64,000 bases of DNA. Origin: an uncultured Phocaeicola sp. (lineage in GTDB: Bacteria; Bacteroidota; Bacteroidia; Bacteroidales; Bacteroidaceae). Under the pieces are notes generated by a model, which made no database searches, was not told the DNA's origin, and worked only from the letters and a program-made list of their open reading frames with translations. This document shows positions 17,361-26,672 of the stretch, one piece after another (within the stretch, counting starts at the first letter, position 1; the number at the start of each line of letters is the position of its first letter). The position numbers and the translations under genes were made by a program. The stretch spans positions 101,188 to 165,187 of the forward strand of contig CALUJA010000005.1 of NCBI GenBank assembly GCA_944320845.1. Direction: 5' to 3'.

Positions 17361-18836
17361 ATGAAAAAGATAAAATTATTGGCTTGGGCCTTTGCTGCAC
17401 TGGTGGGAATGAGCGGCTGCGGTGATTTTGGAGACTTGACGGTCGACCCCAACAACCCGTCTTCACCCGAGACCCGCTTCCTCTTCACGCGTGCCTGCAT
17501 GGATGTGTATACGTTTGCCTATAACGATAACTATAACCCCTGGACGCAGCTGTTCCCGCAATACCTGTCCGAACGCCAGAACATCCAGTATTCGAACTTT
17601 GCGCTTCAGGATTTTGACACACGTGCCTATTATTACCGCATCTTGCAGAACCTGAAAGAAATCATCACGCTGAACACCGACGAGGCGACGATGAACGAAA
17701 GCTATGTGCTGCAGCTCGGCAGCAACAACAACCAGATAGCCGTGGCCCGCACGCTGCGTGCCTACTACTTCATGCACCTGACGGATGTGCTGGGCATGAT
17801 ACCCTATTCGGAAGCGTTGCTGGGAGAGGAGGGAAACTTTACCCCGAAGTATGACACGCAGGAAGAAATCTATACCGACCTTGACAAGGAACTGACCGAA
17901 GCCTATGCCCAGTTTGAAGACGGGGGCGACTTCAACACTACTTACGACATCCTTTACGGCGGCGACATCGCCAAGTGGAAGAAGCTCAATGCCTCGCTCC
18001 GCATGATGATGGCCATCAAGCTTTCTGATGTGGCCCCGCAGACGGGACAGGAACGCTTCGCCCGCGCGTATGCCGATGGCGGAATGACCGACAACGAGGA
18101 TGCGCTGGTCTATAACTTTGTGAACGAAGAGACAAACCAGAACCCGCTGTATGACAATATGATAGTGGGCGCGCGCAGAGACTTTGCGCCATCGAAGACC
18201 ATCCTTGACCAGCTGATTGCCTATAACGACCCGCGCCTGGAGGCTTATGCCGACCCCAACAGCGAGGGGCAGTATGAGGGCGTTCCCTTCGGCATCCTGC
18301 AGTCTGACATCTCGAACTATCAGGATTGTGCCGTGTTCGACCCGCGCTATTATGAGGCACAGAACACGCCGATTACCATCATCTCGCCTTCACACATCCT
18401 GCTGATACAGGCCGAGGCCGCCGTGCGCGGATGGATTGACGCGAGCCAGGCCGAGAACTTCTACCGGCAGGGCATTCAGGCTTCGTTCGGGCAGTACAGC
18501 GATGTGATTGACGACAGCGATTTTGCTCCCTACTACGCCCAGCCGGAGATAGCCTTTACGGGTTCAGACCAAGAGAAGATAGAGAAGATTGCCATGCAGC
18601 GCTGGCTGGCCAACTTCATGCAGGACGGCGTGGAGGCATGGTCGGACTGGCGGCGCCTGAACGTGCCGAAAATCTATCCGGGAGTGTCGGCAAGCATCTC
18701 GCACATCCCTTACCGCCGCATCTATTATCCCGACGACTACAGCACGAACATGGCCAATTATGAGGCGGCCATTGCGGCTCAGGGCGCAGACAGCTTCGAA
18801 ACCCGTGTATGGTGGGATGTGGCAGACAATGACTGA
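17361..18836 (+). CDS. SusD/RagB-like surface lipoprotein
   Basis: 491-residue lipid-anchored glycan-binding lid for the SusC protein directly upstream. The lipobox is GMSGC at residues 16-20, followed by an acidic GDFGDLTVDPNNP. The middle part contains the TPR-like helices and ARTLRAYYFMHLTDVLGMIPY typical of the SusD-like_2 group. The C-terminal part has NFMQDGVEAWSDWRRLN, the usual SusD end motif. It is the last gene of the unit, and a terminator follows. Confidence 0.93.
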   Translation: MKKIKLLAWAFAALVGMSGCGDFGDLTVDPNNPSSPETRFLFTRACMDVYTFAYNDNYNPWTQLFPQYLSERQNIQYSNFALQDFDTRAYYYRILQNLKEIITLNTDEATMNESYVLQLGSNNNQIAVARTLRAYYFMHLTDVLGMIPYSEALLGEEGNFTPKYDTQEEIYTDLDKELTEAYAQFEDGGDFNTTYDILYGGDIAKWKKLNASLRMMMAIKLSDVAPQTGQERFARAYADGGMTDNEDALVYNFVNEETNQNPLYDNMIVGARRDFAPSKTILDQLIAYNDPRLEAYADPNSEGQYEGVPFGILQSDISNYQDCAVFDPRYYEAQNTPITIISPSHILLIQAEAAVRGWIDASQAENFYRQGIQASFGQYSDVIDDSDFAPYYAQPEIAFTGSDQEKIEKIAMQRWLANFMQDGVEAWSDWRRLNVPKIYPGVSASISHIPYRRIYYPDDYSTNMANYEAAIAAQGADSFETRVWWDVADND

Positions 18837-18878
18837 CATAAATTCATTTCACTCTCTTAAAGTTTAACTTTGTTGGGG

Positions 18879-18912
18879 GGCCTTCTCTGTGAAGAGAGGG
18901 CCTTCTGTTTTT
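18879..18912 (+). terminator. rho-independent terminator of the SusC/SusD unit
   Basis: GGCCTTCTCT (18879-18888) and AGAGAGGGCC (18893-18902) form a 10-bp stem with one G-T pair and a 4-base loop, followed by TTCTGTTTTT. Confidence 0.8.
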
Positions 18913-18932
18913 GGGAGTATTCGCCTGTATTC

Positions 18933-18963
18933 TTGGCTGCCAAGATAAAAAGTATTATCTTTG
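18933..18963 (+). promoter_or_regulatory. promoter for fabI
   Basis: TTG (18933-18935), a 20-bp spacer and TATCTTTG (18956-18963), 25 bp before the fabI ATG. Confidence 0.65.
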
Positions 18964-18988
18964 TCCCCGAATTATAATAATATAAGGT

Positions 18989-19846
18989 ATGAGTTACAAT
19001 TTGTTGAAAGGAAAGAGAGGTATTGTTTTCGGAGCGTTGAACGAACAGTCCATCGCCTGGAAGGTAGCTGAAAGAGCGGTGGAGGAGGGAGCGACCATCA
19101 CGCTGTCAAACACTCCGGTAGCCGTGCGCATGGGCGAGGTGTCTGCCTTGGCCGAGAAGCTGAACTGTGAGGTCATCCCGGCCGATGCTACTTGTGTGGA
19201 GGATTTGGAAAACGTGTTCAAGCGTTCGATGGAGGTGCTGGGCGGAAAGATTGACTTCGTGCTGCACTCTATCGGCATGTCTCCCAATGTGCGCAAGAAA
19301 CGCACTTACGACAATCTGGACTATGATATGCTGGAAAAGACACTGGACATCTCGGCCGTGTCGTTCCACAAGATGATACAGTCGGCCAAGAAGCTGGATG
19401 CCATCAGCGAATACGGCTCCATCGTGGCTCTGAGCTATGTGGCCGCACAGCGCACTTTCTACGGATACAATGACATGGCTGACGCCAAGGCGCTGCTGGA
19501 ATCGATTGCACGCAGTTTCGGCTACATCTACGGACGCGAGCACCACGTGCGCATCAACACCATCTCGCAGTCGCCCACGATGACTACAGCCGGTTCGGGC
19601 GTGAAGGGGATGGACAAGTTGTTCGACTTTGCCAACCGCATGTCTCCGCTCGGCAACGCCTCGGCTGCCGAATGTGCCGACTACTGCATCGTGATGTTCT
19701 CTGACCTTACCCGCAAGGTGACGATGCAGAACCTTTTCCACGACGGAGGATTCTCTAGCGTGGGCATGAGTCTGCGCGCGATGGCCACCTACGAGAAGGG
19801 ACTGGACGAATACAAGGACGAAAACGGAAACATCATTTACGGATAA
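18989..19846 (+). CDS. fabI: enoyl-[acyl-carrier-protein] reductase (NADH)
   Basis: Cytoplasmic enzyme of the last step of each fatty-acid elongation round: it reduces trans-2-enoyl-ACP. The Rossmann start GKRGIVFGALNEQSIAW is diagnostic for FabI. The active site is the Tyr-x6-Lys pair in GYNDMADAKAL with the preceding SYVAAQ tyrosine, and the substrate loop SQSPTMTTAGSGVKGM follows. At 285 residues it is slightly longer than E. coli FabI. It has its own promoter, and a long hairpin separates it from the methyltransferase gene downstream. Confidence 0.96.
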   Translation: MSYNLLKGKRGIVFGALNEQSIAWKVAERAVEEGATITLSNTPVAVRMGEVSALAEKLNCEVIPADATCVEDLENVFKRSMEVLGGKIDFVLHSIGMSPNVRKKRTYDNLDYDMLEKTLDISAVSFHKMIQSAKKLDAISEYGSIVALSYVAAQRTFYGYNDMADAKALLESIARSFGYIYGREHHVRINTISQSPTMTTAGSGVKGMDKLFDFANRMSPLGNASAAECADYCIVMFSDLTRKVTMQNLFHDGGFSSVGMSLRAMATYEKGLDEYKDENGNIIYG

Positions 19847-19860
19847 GAAAGACAAGCCCC

Positions 19861-19907
19861 GGAGCCTGCCTGCCGATGCGGAACTGTGCCGCGCGGAGGC
19901 AGGCTCC
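19861..19907 (+). terminator. hairpin after fabI
   Basis: GGAGCCTGCCT (19861-19871) pairs perfectly with AGGCAGGCTCC (19897-19907), and a second small stem (GCGG/CCGC) lies in the 25-base loop. There is no T-run, so it may be an attenuator or an RNA-processing structure. It argues against starting the next gene at 19886. Confidence 0.55.
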
Positions 19908-19933
19908 GTTGTCATCAGAAAGGAATGCAAGAG

Positions 19934-20644
19934 ATGGACATGGACACAGCGTTATATTTGATACCTGTCACATTGGGCGACACGCCGGTAGAGAAAGTGC
20001 TGCCTGCCTACAACCGCGAAGTCATCGGCGGCATCCGCCATTTTATCGTGGAAGACGTGCGCTCGGCGCGCCGTTTCCTGAAGAAGGTGAACGGAGCGAC
20101 CGACATCGACGCGCTGACCTTCTATCCGCTGAACAAGCACACTTCGCCCGAAGAGGTGTCGGGCTATCTGAAGCCTTTAGAGGAAGGCTGTGCGATGGGG
20201 GTGATTTCGGAAGCGGGATGTCCTGCCGTGGCCGACCCGGGAGCGGATGTGGTGGCCATAGCCCAGCGCAGGGGGCTGAAGGTGGTGCCGTTGGTGGGGC
20301 CGTCGTCCATCATCCTGTCGGTCATGGCCTCGGGATTCAACGGACAGAGCTTCGCCTTTCACGGCTATCTGCCCATCGAACCGGCGGAACGTACCCGCAG
20401 GCTGAAGGAGCTGGAGGCGCGCATCTATGCCGAACACCAGACCCAGCTCTTCATCGAGACGCCTTACCGCAACAACAAGATGATGGAGGAGATTCTCCGC
20501 ACATGCCGTCCGCAGACGCGGCTTTGTGTGGCGGCAAACATTACCTGTGAGGGAGAATACATCCGTACCCGCACGGTCAGGGAATGGAAGGGGAATCTGC
20601 CCGACCTCAACAAGATTCCCTGCATCTTTCTGCTCTACAAGTGA
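19934..20644 (+). CDS. RsmI-like tetrapyrrole-methylase-fold SAM methyltransferase
   Basis: 236 residues of the TP-methylase fold. The start TALYLIPVTLGDTPVEKVLP, then ISEAGCPAVADPGADVV and VPLVGPSSIILSVMASG, match the RsmI (16S rRNA 2'-O-ribose C1402) family, although the N-terminal glycine loop is weaker than in true RsmI. Bacteroidetes often carry this shorter paralog beside or instead of RsmI. The ATG at 19934 is chosen because it follows AAAGGAATGCAAGAG and clears the upstream hairpin. It is convergent with the acetyltransferase gene, 14 bp away. Confidence 0.85.
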   Translation: MDMDTALYLIPVTLGDTPVEKVLPAYNREVIGGIRHFIVEDVRSARRFLKKVNGATDIDALTFYPLNKHTSPEEVSGYLKPLEEGCAMGVISEAGCPAVADPGADVVAIAQRRGLKVVPLVGPSSIILSVMASGFNGQSFAFHGYLPIEPAERTRRLKELEARIYAEHQTQLFIETPYRNNKMMEEILRTCRPQTRLCVAANITCEGEYIRTRTVREWKGNLPDLNKIPCIFLLYK

Positions 20645-20658
20645 GCGGGGGAACGAGG

Positions 20659-21144
20659 CTACAATGTCAGCTGGAAGTCGTACACATCCAGCCACCGGCC
20701 GAATTTCTGTCCCACCTCATTGAAACGTGACACCTGTCGGAATCCCAGTGACTCGTGCAGCCTCACACTCGCCTCGTTGGGTACGGTGATGCAGGCTATC
20801 AGTACATGCAGCCCGCTCTGTCGGCAAGCGTCTACAAGCGTCTTCATCAGCTCTTTGCCCAGACCTCTGCCCTTGCAGTCGGGGTGCAGGTAGACCGTGG
20901 TTTCGGCCGTGCGGCTGTAAGCCTGTTTTTCTTTCCAGGCGTGTGCGTAGCAGTATCCCGCTACCCTGCCGCCCTCTTCGCATACCAGGCAGGGATAGCC
21001 CTTTCCGGTGAACGACCGGATGCGCCTTCCCATTTCTTCATCCGATACCGGTTCCGTCTCGAACGTGATGCAGGTGTCGGCGATGTATCGGTTGTATATG
21101 GCCGCTATGGCGGCAATGTCTTCTTTTCTTACGTTTCGTATCAT
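20659..21144 (-). CDS. GNAT family N-acetyltransferase (PAT-like)
   Basis: 161 residues. The opening IRNVRKEDIAAIAAIYNRYI, the TFETEPVS strand and the acetyl-CoA loop HPDCKGRGLGKELM place it with phosphinothricin/methionine-sulfone-type acetyltransferases, which acetylate small amines in the cytoplasm. The C-terminal GFRQVSRFNEVGQKFGRWLD is also typical. The real substrate is unknown. It starts 15 bp after the membrane-protein gene upstream, so the two are probably cotranscribed. Confidence 0.88.
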   Translation of the reverse strand: MIRNVRKEDIAAIAAIYNRYIADTCITFETEPVSDEEMGRRIRSFTGKGYPCLVCEEGGRVAGYCYAHAWKEKQAYSRTAETTVYLHPDCKGRGLGKELMKTLVDACRQSGLHVLIACITVPNEASVRLHESLGFRQVSRFNEVGQKFGRWLDVYDFQLTL

Positions 21145-21159
21145 GGCTTGTCGTTGTCT

Positions 21160-22137
21160 TCAGTCGAATTCGTTCCATACCTCAGCTGCCATCTGGAGGG
21201 CCCCCAGCTCTTTTTTCAGCATCTGTCCGAAACGTTCGGGGGCCTGCCCGATTTCGTCGAAGGAGAAGAATCGTCCTCCGGATGCGGAAAACTCGCTTTC
21301 ATGGTGCAGGGGGAAGATGTAGAGCCTTACCTGCTTCATGCAGGCTCGTCCCTGCATGAGTCTGTATTTCAGCAGCAGTCTCGGCAGGATGGGATGGGCC
21401 GACCGGGGTGTGAAATACCGCTGTACCAGACGGGCGGCATATTGTTCGGCCTTGTGCACCGGGCCGTCGAAAAACGCTTCTACAGGCAAATCCCATACGC
21501 TTTTCGAGTCGTTGTGAGGTGTGAGGTAAATCTGTTTCCTGCATACCGGAGCGATGCGCAGCAGGCAGTGTGCACCGTCTTCCCTGGCAGCCAGGCGTAT
21601 GCCGGCGGCATTTATGGCCAGACAGAGTATGTAGATGGCGGAAGGAGGAAGATAGGCGATGTAGAAAAAGGTGTGGGGGGAGACGGGCAGGGGGCCGTAT
21701 TTCAGGAAAAGCAGGACGAGCAGATGGAGTGAGGAGAGTATGACGATGATTTTGGCTTCGAGCGTATAGGTGAAGTTGGTGCTCAGCCGCAGCCTTTTCA
21801 GGAAGTTTTGGTAGATTTCGGGCGATGTGGCGTGGATGAAGGCTCCGGTCAGCAGCATGAACTCCAGGGTGGGGGTGATGCTTTTCGGCGGGAGGTAGTC
21901 GTAGCCCGTAGACAGCCGCAGGAAGAAGCATACCCCGATGGCAGCGAATCCTTGCAGCAGAAAGAAGTTCAGGCTTCTGAGCCGGAAGATGTCGTACAGC
22001 AGTGCCACCACGCTGACGGAGAATCCGATGCCCAGCATCAGGGTGGTGGGAAAGAAGTACAGGCCGCATAGGGTGATGATGGTCGGCAGCAGTCCGAAAG
22101 ATACAATCTTGTCTTTATGATTCAATAATACTCTCAT
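21160..22137 (-). CDS. membrane protein with a degenerate Nudix-like tail
   Basis: 325 residues. The first 170 or so hold about five or six membrane helices (for example IVSFGLLPTIITLCGLYFF and IVILSSLHLLVLLFL). The cytoplasmic remainder has the wording of Nudix hydrolases: CLLRIAPVCRKQIYLTPH, WDLPVEAFFDGPVH and GRFFSFDEI. The catalytic Nudix box (GX5EX7REUXEEXGU) is absent, so any such domain would not hydrolyse. The family is not recognised beyond this. It lies between lipA and the acetyltransferase on the same strand. Confidence 0.7.
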   Translation of the reverse strand: MRVLLNHKDKIVSFGLLPTIITLCGLYFFPTTLMLGIGFSVSVVALLYDIFRLRSLNFFLLQGFAAIGVCFFLRLSTGYDYLPPKSITPTLEFMLLTGAFIHATSPEIYQNFLKRLRLSTNFTYTLEAKIIVILSSLHLLVLLFLKYGPLPVSPHTFFYIAYLPPSAIYILCLAINAAGIRLAAREDGAHCLLRIAPVCRKQIYLTPHNDSKSVWDLPVEAFFDGPVHKAEQYAARLVQRYFTPRSAHPILPRLLLKYRLMQGRACMKQVRLYIFPLHHESEFSASGGRFFSFDEIGQAPERFGQMLKKELGALQMAAEVWNEFD

Positions 22138-22189
22138 CGGATATAGACTTTAGGGTATATATTCCCAACAATCACGGGCGGCAGATTGT

Positions 22190-23038
22190 TCACTTCAGCA
22201 AGTGTTTTTCCGCATGGTAGGAAGAGCGCACCAGCGGCCCGCTTTCCACTTTGGCGAACCCTTTCCGCTCTCCGGTCTCTTTGTACAGCCTGAACTGTTC
22301 GGGCGTTACGTATTCGTGCACGGGGTAATGCCGGCGGCTTGGCTGGAGATACTGCCCGATGGTGAGTATCCGGCAGCCGCATGCCAGCAGGTCGTCCATG
22401 GTTTCCTCCACTTCCCCGGGTGTTTCACCCAGTCCTACCATGATGCCCGATTTGGCTGTGATGCCGCTTTCGGCTATTTGGCGGATTACCTTCAGGCTGC
22501 TTTCATAGCGGGCCACGCTGCGCACTAGCGGTGTGATGCGGCGCACCGTCTCCATGTTGTGCGAAAGGATGTCGGGGTGCGTGCGGATGACTTGTGCAAT
22601 CAGTTCCTCCCGCCCCTGAAAGTCGGGGATGAGTGCTTCGACGGTGGTATCGGGGTTCATCTCGCGGATGGCGGAAAGTGTGGCCGCCCAGTGTGCCGCT
22701 CCCAGGTCGGGCAGGTCGTCACGGTCGACCGAGGTGATGACGGCGTGGCTGAGCTTCATCAGGCGCACCGATTCGGCTACACGCCGGGGCTCTTCCGGAT
22801 CAAGAGGCAGGGGTTTGCCCGTCTGTGTGTTGCAGAATTTGCAGGCCCGCGTGCAGACGGCTCCGCCTATCATGAAGGTGGCGGTGCCTTTTCCCCAACA
22901 TTCGCCCAGATTCGGGCAGCGTCCGCTGCTACAGATGGTGTGGAGCTTGTGTGTGTCTACGATGCGTTTGGTTTCGGTATACCGAGGATTGGTTCCGATA
23001 TTGATTTTCAGCCACTCGGGCTTTTTTACGTGTTCCAT
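22190..23038 (-). CDS. lipA: lipoyl synthase
   Basis: Radical-SAM enzyme that inserts two sulfurs into protein-bound octanoyl groups to make lipoyl cofactors. Both clusters are visible: the auxiliary-cluster cysteines in CSSGRCPNLGEC and the radical-SAM triad CTRACKFC. The C-terminal RSSYHAEK serine motif is present. The start at 23038 (MEHVKKPEWLKI) is chosen over one at 23101, giving 282 residues as usual. It lies downstream of the DPP IV gene on the same strand, 68 bp apart. Confidence 0.95.
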   Translation of the reverse strand: MEHVKKPEWLKINIGTNPRYTETKRIVDTHKLHTICSSGRCPNLGECWGKGTATFMIGGAVCTRACKFCNTQTGKPLPLDPEEPRRVAESVRLMKLSHAVITSVDRDDLPDLGAAHWAATLSAIREMNPDTTVEALIPDFQGREELIAQVIRTHPDILSHNMETVRRITPLVRSVARYESSLKVIRQIAESGITAKSGIMVGLGETPGEVEETMDDLLACGCRILTIGQYLQPSRRHYPVHEYVTPEQFRLYKETGERKGFAKVESGPLVRSSYHAEKHLLK

Positions 23039-23106
23039 AGAAAAAGATTTGACCGTTGGCGGCTGACGGCATGAGTCCGCCGTCAGCCGTTGTTTGTTCA
23101 CTGATG

Positions 23107-25305
23107 TTAAAGGTTCTCGATAAAGAAGTCGGCCACACGGTTCATCAGGTGGTTTCGGGTGTTGCCTCCCGATATGCCGTGGTTGCGGTTGGTATAGACC
23201 TGCATGTCAAACTGCTTGCCTGCCTGCACGAGTGCCTCGCTGTATTCGGCGCAGTTCTGGTAGTGCACGTTGTCGTCTGCCGTGCCGTGGATGAGCAGCA
23301 GCTTGCCCTGCAGCTTGGATGCCTGCTTGATGGGCGAGCCTGCATCATAGCCTTCGCCGTTTTCCTTGGGCGTGCGCATGAATCGTTCGGTATAGACAGT
23401 GTCGTAGAAGCGCCAGTCGGTAGGTGCGGCTACGGCTACTCCCGCCTTGAATGCTCCCGAGCCTTCGCTCATCGACATCAGCGTGGTGTATCCTCCGAAG
23501 CTCCATCCCCATATCCCGATGCGGCTGCCGTCTACGTAAGGCAGTGTGCCCAGATAGCGGGCGGTTTCGGCCTGGTCTTGCGCTTCCTTTACACCCAAGA
23601 AGAGGTAGGTGCATTTCTCGAAGGCAGCTCCCCGTCCGCCTGTCCCGCGTCCGTCCACGCACACCATGATATAGCCCTTGTCGCACATGTAAGCTTCAAA
23701 CATGCCCCCGTCGCTGAAGCTGCCGATACCCCACCGGTCGAGTACCTGCTGCGACCCCGGTCCGCTGTACTGGTGCATGATGACGGGATACTTCTTGTTC
23801 GGGTCGAAGTCGGCAGGCTTCATCATCCATCCGTTCAGTTCTACGCCGCTGGAGGTCTTGAAGGTGAAGAATTCCTTTTGCGGCATGTTCAGCGTTGCCA
23901 GTTCCGACTTCAGCTCGGCGTTGTCCATCAGCGTGGCGAGTTCCTTTCCCCGGTTGTTGTTCAGCGTGATGAGCGTGGGGGTGTCTTTGCTTGAAAATGT
24001 GTTGATGTAGTAGGCGAAGTTTTTGCTGAACAGGGCGCTGTTCGTCCCCGTGCGGGTAGAGAGCTTCGTCGTCTTGCCTTTCGCGTCCGTGCGGTATACG
24101 GCTGTGCGGAGCGGACTCTCTTCGTTGCTCGTATAATAGAATACGTTTGCTTTCTGGTCCCATCCCAAGAACTCCTTCACCTCAAATTCTCCTTTCGTAA
24201 TCTGTTTCACCAGATTTCCCCCGATGGTGTAGAGATACAGATGGTTGTATCCGTCGCGTTCGCTCATCAGCACGATGTTTTCGGGATAGAAGGCGATGTC
24301 GGCATAAGCCGGCTCCTTGATGTATTGCTCCGACTCGTCGCGGATGATGGCCTTGCAGACAGCGCTGCGCGGATTGGCCATGTAGATGTCGAAACGGCTC
24401 TGGTGGCGGTTGAGCGTCATGATGGCGAGCTTTTCAGGGTCGGAAGTGAACTTGATGCGCGGGATGTATCCGTCGGAGTCCATTTCCAGATTCATCTTGC
24501 GAGTGACGCGGCTCTTGATGTCGAACGTATGCACGCTCACCCGAGAGTTGTCCTCGCCTGCCTTGGGATATTTGTAGGTGTAGGCTCCGGGATATCCGGC
24601 ATATTCCTCTTGTGCAGGAAACATTCCCTTGTATTCGGGGAAGGAGAACATCGGCACCTGGCTTTCGTCGAAGCGGATGTAGGCAATCATGCGGCTGTCG
24701 GCACTGAAATCGAATGCGCGGCTAAACCCGAATTCCTCTTCATATACCCAGTCGGGGATTCCGTTCAGCACCTTGTTGTACTCCCCGTCCTTTGTTATCT
24801 GCGATTCGCTGTTTCCAAAAAGCAGTTTCACCAGGAAGATATTGTTGTTTCGCACGAATGCAATCTGGTGGCTGTCCGGTGAAAACAGGGGAACCTGCTG
24901 CGGGCCTCCCTCAGAAAGCGGCGTGAGCGTGCGGTTTTTCACATTATATATATAATATACGGCGGTAAACGAGCGGCGGTAGATGGGTTTCGTCTCCGTC
25001 TGAATCAGGATGAGACTTTCGTCGGGCGACATGATATAGTCGTCGAACGAGCGGAGCGTGTGGTTGCGCGCGGTGGCGACATCGAACAGCGTGCCTGCCT
25101 CCTCGCCCGTCTTGAAGGAATACTTCACGATGCGCTTGTGGTCGGGGCTTATCTGTGTGTAGTGTTCTCCGTCGAGCATCGGTTTCAGGCCGTGGATGGA
25201 CTGGGCGCGGTAGGTTCCGGCGGCCACATCCTGCAAGGTTACTTTCTGCGCCTGCACTCCGACGAGGAAAGACAGCAGGCAGAAAAATGTGATGAGTCTT
25301 TTCAT
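23107..25305 (-). CDS. dipeptidyl peptidase IV (S9 family)
   Basis: 732-residue exported serine peptidase that removes X-Pro or X-Ala dipeptides from peptide N-termini. A signal peptide (1-19, ending VGVQA) is followed by the eight-bladed propeller domain, with the substrate-gating SRAFDFSADSRMIAYIRFDE segment partly visible. The alpha/beta hydrolase domain follows, with the nucleophile in GWSFGGY (about residue 605), the Asp in GTADDNVH and the His in NRNHGIS. The length is normal. Bacteroides homologues feed on host peptides and have been linked to incretin cleavage. Confidence 0.94.
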   Translation of the reverse strand: MKRLITFFCLLSFLVGVQAQKVTLQDVAAGTYRAQSIHGLKPMLDGEHYTQISPDHKRIVKYSFKTGEEAGTLFDVATARNHTLRSFDDYIMSPDESLILIQTETKPIYRRSFTAVYYIYNVKNRTLTPLSEGGPQQVPLFSPDSHQIAFVRNNNIFLVKLLFGNSESQITKDGEYNKVLNGIPDWVYEEEFGFSRAFDFSADSRMIAYIRFDESQVPMFSFPEYKGMFPAQEEYAGYPGAYTYKYPKAGEDNSRVSVHTFDIKSRVTRKMNLEMDSDGYIPRIKFTSDPEKLAIMTLNRHQSRFDIYMANPRSAVCKAIIRDESEQYIKEPAYADIAFYPENIVLMSERDGYNHLYLYTIGGNLVKQITKGEFEVKEFLGWDQKANVFYYTSNEESPLRTAVYRTDAKGKTTKLSTRTGTNSALFSKNFAYYINTFSSKDTPTLITLNNNRGKELATLMDNAELKSELATLNMPQKEFFTFKTSSGVELNGWMMKPADFDPNKKYPVIMHQYSGPGSQQVLDRWGIGSFSDGGMFEAYMCDKGYIMVCVDGRGTGGRGAAFEKCTYLFLGVKEAQDQAETARYLGTLPYVDGSRIGIWGWSFGGYTTLMSMSEGSGAFKAGVAVAAPTDWRFYDTVYTERFMRTPKENGEGYDAGSPIKQASKLQGKLLLIHGTADDNVHYQNCAEYSEALVQAGKQFDMQVYTNRNHGISGGNTRNHLMNRVADFFIENL

Positions 25306-25406
25306 ATTGTTTCTTCGTTTTTTAGTTTTTCTTTATCTGTTAAGGCTGCATGTAAAGGTAACGAATCAGACGGATATATTCTCCGGTTTGCGGAAGATTT
25401 TCATGT

Positions 25407-26570
25407 TCAGTCTTTCCTGCCGAACAGCCGCTGGAAGAATCCGCGCTTCTTTTCCTTCAGTTCTACATAAGGCAGCTTTCTGTATTCCAAGCGGATGCCT
25501 TCGGCTGCGGAAAACATTGGGGCGGGAATTTCGGCGCGCCGCGTGAGCCGTCCTCTGATGGCGGCCGGAGGCAGTTTGCTGATGCTGTCGGCACGCTGTG
25601 CCTGAACGGTCATGCGGAGGGAGTCGGCAGGCGACATGGGAGGTTCGGGAGCCGGCTTCTTGAAACGGATGGGGACGGAATACTTGCAGCGCACGCTGAC
25701 GCCTTTTTCCTTTCCGGCTGTCCACCGTGGCATTGTCTGGATAATCTTGAGTGCAGCGGTGTCGAGCGACGCTTGCAGCGGACGGACGATGGAAGGCGAA
25801 GTGATGCGTCCGTCCTTCTCCACCACAAACTGGATGACGGTCACTCCCTCTGTGCCGGTTTCTTCTGCCAGCCGTGAGGGGCGGAGTCTGCGCTCGATGT
25901 AGTTGAAGAAAGCCTTCATTCCGCCCGGATATTCCGGCATTTGTTCGGCGGTGGCATAAATGCGGTCAGCACCTTTCGCACGCATGTCTATCTCATACGG
26001 GCTTCCGGTGTGGGTGAGGAAAGGCTGGATTTCCAGATAGCGTGTTTCCATCCCCTCGGCACGCACTACGATGAGGTGGCTGTAGTCGGCCTCGATGCAG
26101 AATCGTCCCAGCGCGTCGGCAGTGGCTTTCCGCCCCGTTCCCTGTATCTGGATTTCCGCTCCGGCAAGGGGAGTCCCGCCGTGCCTGACAAGCCCTTCTA
26201 TCTGAAACAGTCGTCCGCTCTGTTTGGCCTGGGCAAGGTCTTCGGGGCTGTCGATGTAGAGCAGCGTGTCGGCAAGCGCCTCGTCGAGCTTCAGGGTCTT
26301 GACAGGGCGGGTTCTGTCAGTCGGGAAGTAGAAGTTCACCATACGGGTATAGTTCTTGTTCACTTCCTGCTCAAACCGGACAATTCCCAGCGAGTCGCTC
26401 AGGTGCTCCTTGCTGTATCCGGTGACTTTCAGCACCATTCCTGCCTGTGGCTTGCCGAGTGTGTTAAGAATGGTGATGCGGAAGGCTGTCCGCTTGTCTT
26501 GAGCGGTGACGGCGGCGGTCACGCCTGAAAGCATGAGCACGATAAGCGTATGTGTGAGTAGATTCTTCAT
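25407..26570 (-). CDS. TonB C-terminal-domain protein, probably periplasmic
   Basis: 387 residues from the ATG at 26570. It has a cleavable signal peptide (LIVLMLSGVTAAVTAQ), then a carboxypeptidase-regulatory-like beta domain (about 24-100), a second similar domain (GGTPLAGAEIQIQGTGRKA), and a TonB_C domain around 210-305 with TVIQFVVEKDGRITSPSIVR. The tail (about 310-387) is Pro-rich, then basic. Canonical TonB has a retained N-terminal membrane anchor and a Pro-rich spacer; here the anchor looks cleavable, so an energy-transducing role is doubtful. It follows the ompH gene after a hairpin. Confidence 0.8.
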   Translation of the reverse strand: MKNLLTHTLIVLMLSGVTAAVTAQDKRTAFRITILNTLGKPQAGMVLKVTGYSKEHLSDSLGIVRFEQEVNKNYTRMVNFYFPTDRTRPVKTLKLDEALADTLLYIDSPEDLAQAKQSGRLFQIEGLVRHGGTPLAGAEIQIQGTGRKATADALGRFCIEADYSHLIVVRAEGMETRYLEIQPFLTHTGSPYEIDMRAKGADRIYATAEQMPEYPGGMKAFFNYIERRLRPSRLAEETGTEGVTVIQFVVEKDGRITSPSIVRPLQASLDTAALKIIQTMPRWTAGKEKGVSVRCKYSVPIRFKKPAPEPPMSPADSLRMTVQAQRADSISKLPPAAIRGRLTRRAEIPAPMFSAAEGIRLEYRKLPYVELKEKKRGFFQRLFGRKD

Positions 26571-26601
26571 CGGTATCCGGATAGAGGGCAGGTATGGAAA
26601 C

Positions 26602-26650
26602 GAAACACGGATTACACGGTAATGTGCCCCATCCGTGTAATCCGCGTTTC
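26602..26650 (-). terminator. 18-bp hairpin between ompH and the TonB-C gene
   Basis: Positions 26602-26619 and 26633-26650 are reverse complements with one mismatch (core GGATTACACGG), around a 13-base loop. GGATTACACGGAT-type repeats are widespread in Bacteroidetes intergenes. It probably ends or attenuates the ompH transcript. Confidence 0.6.
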
Positions 26651-26672
26651 TCAACAGCTTGTTGAGTTATGA

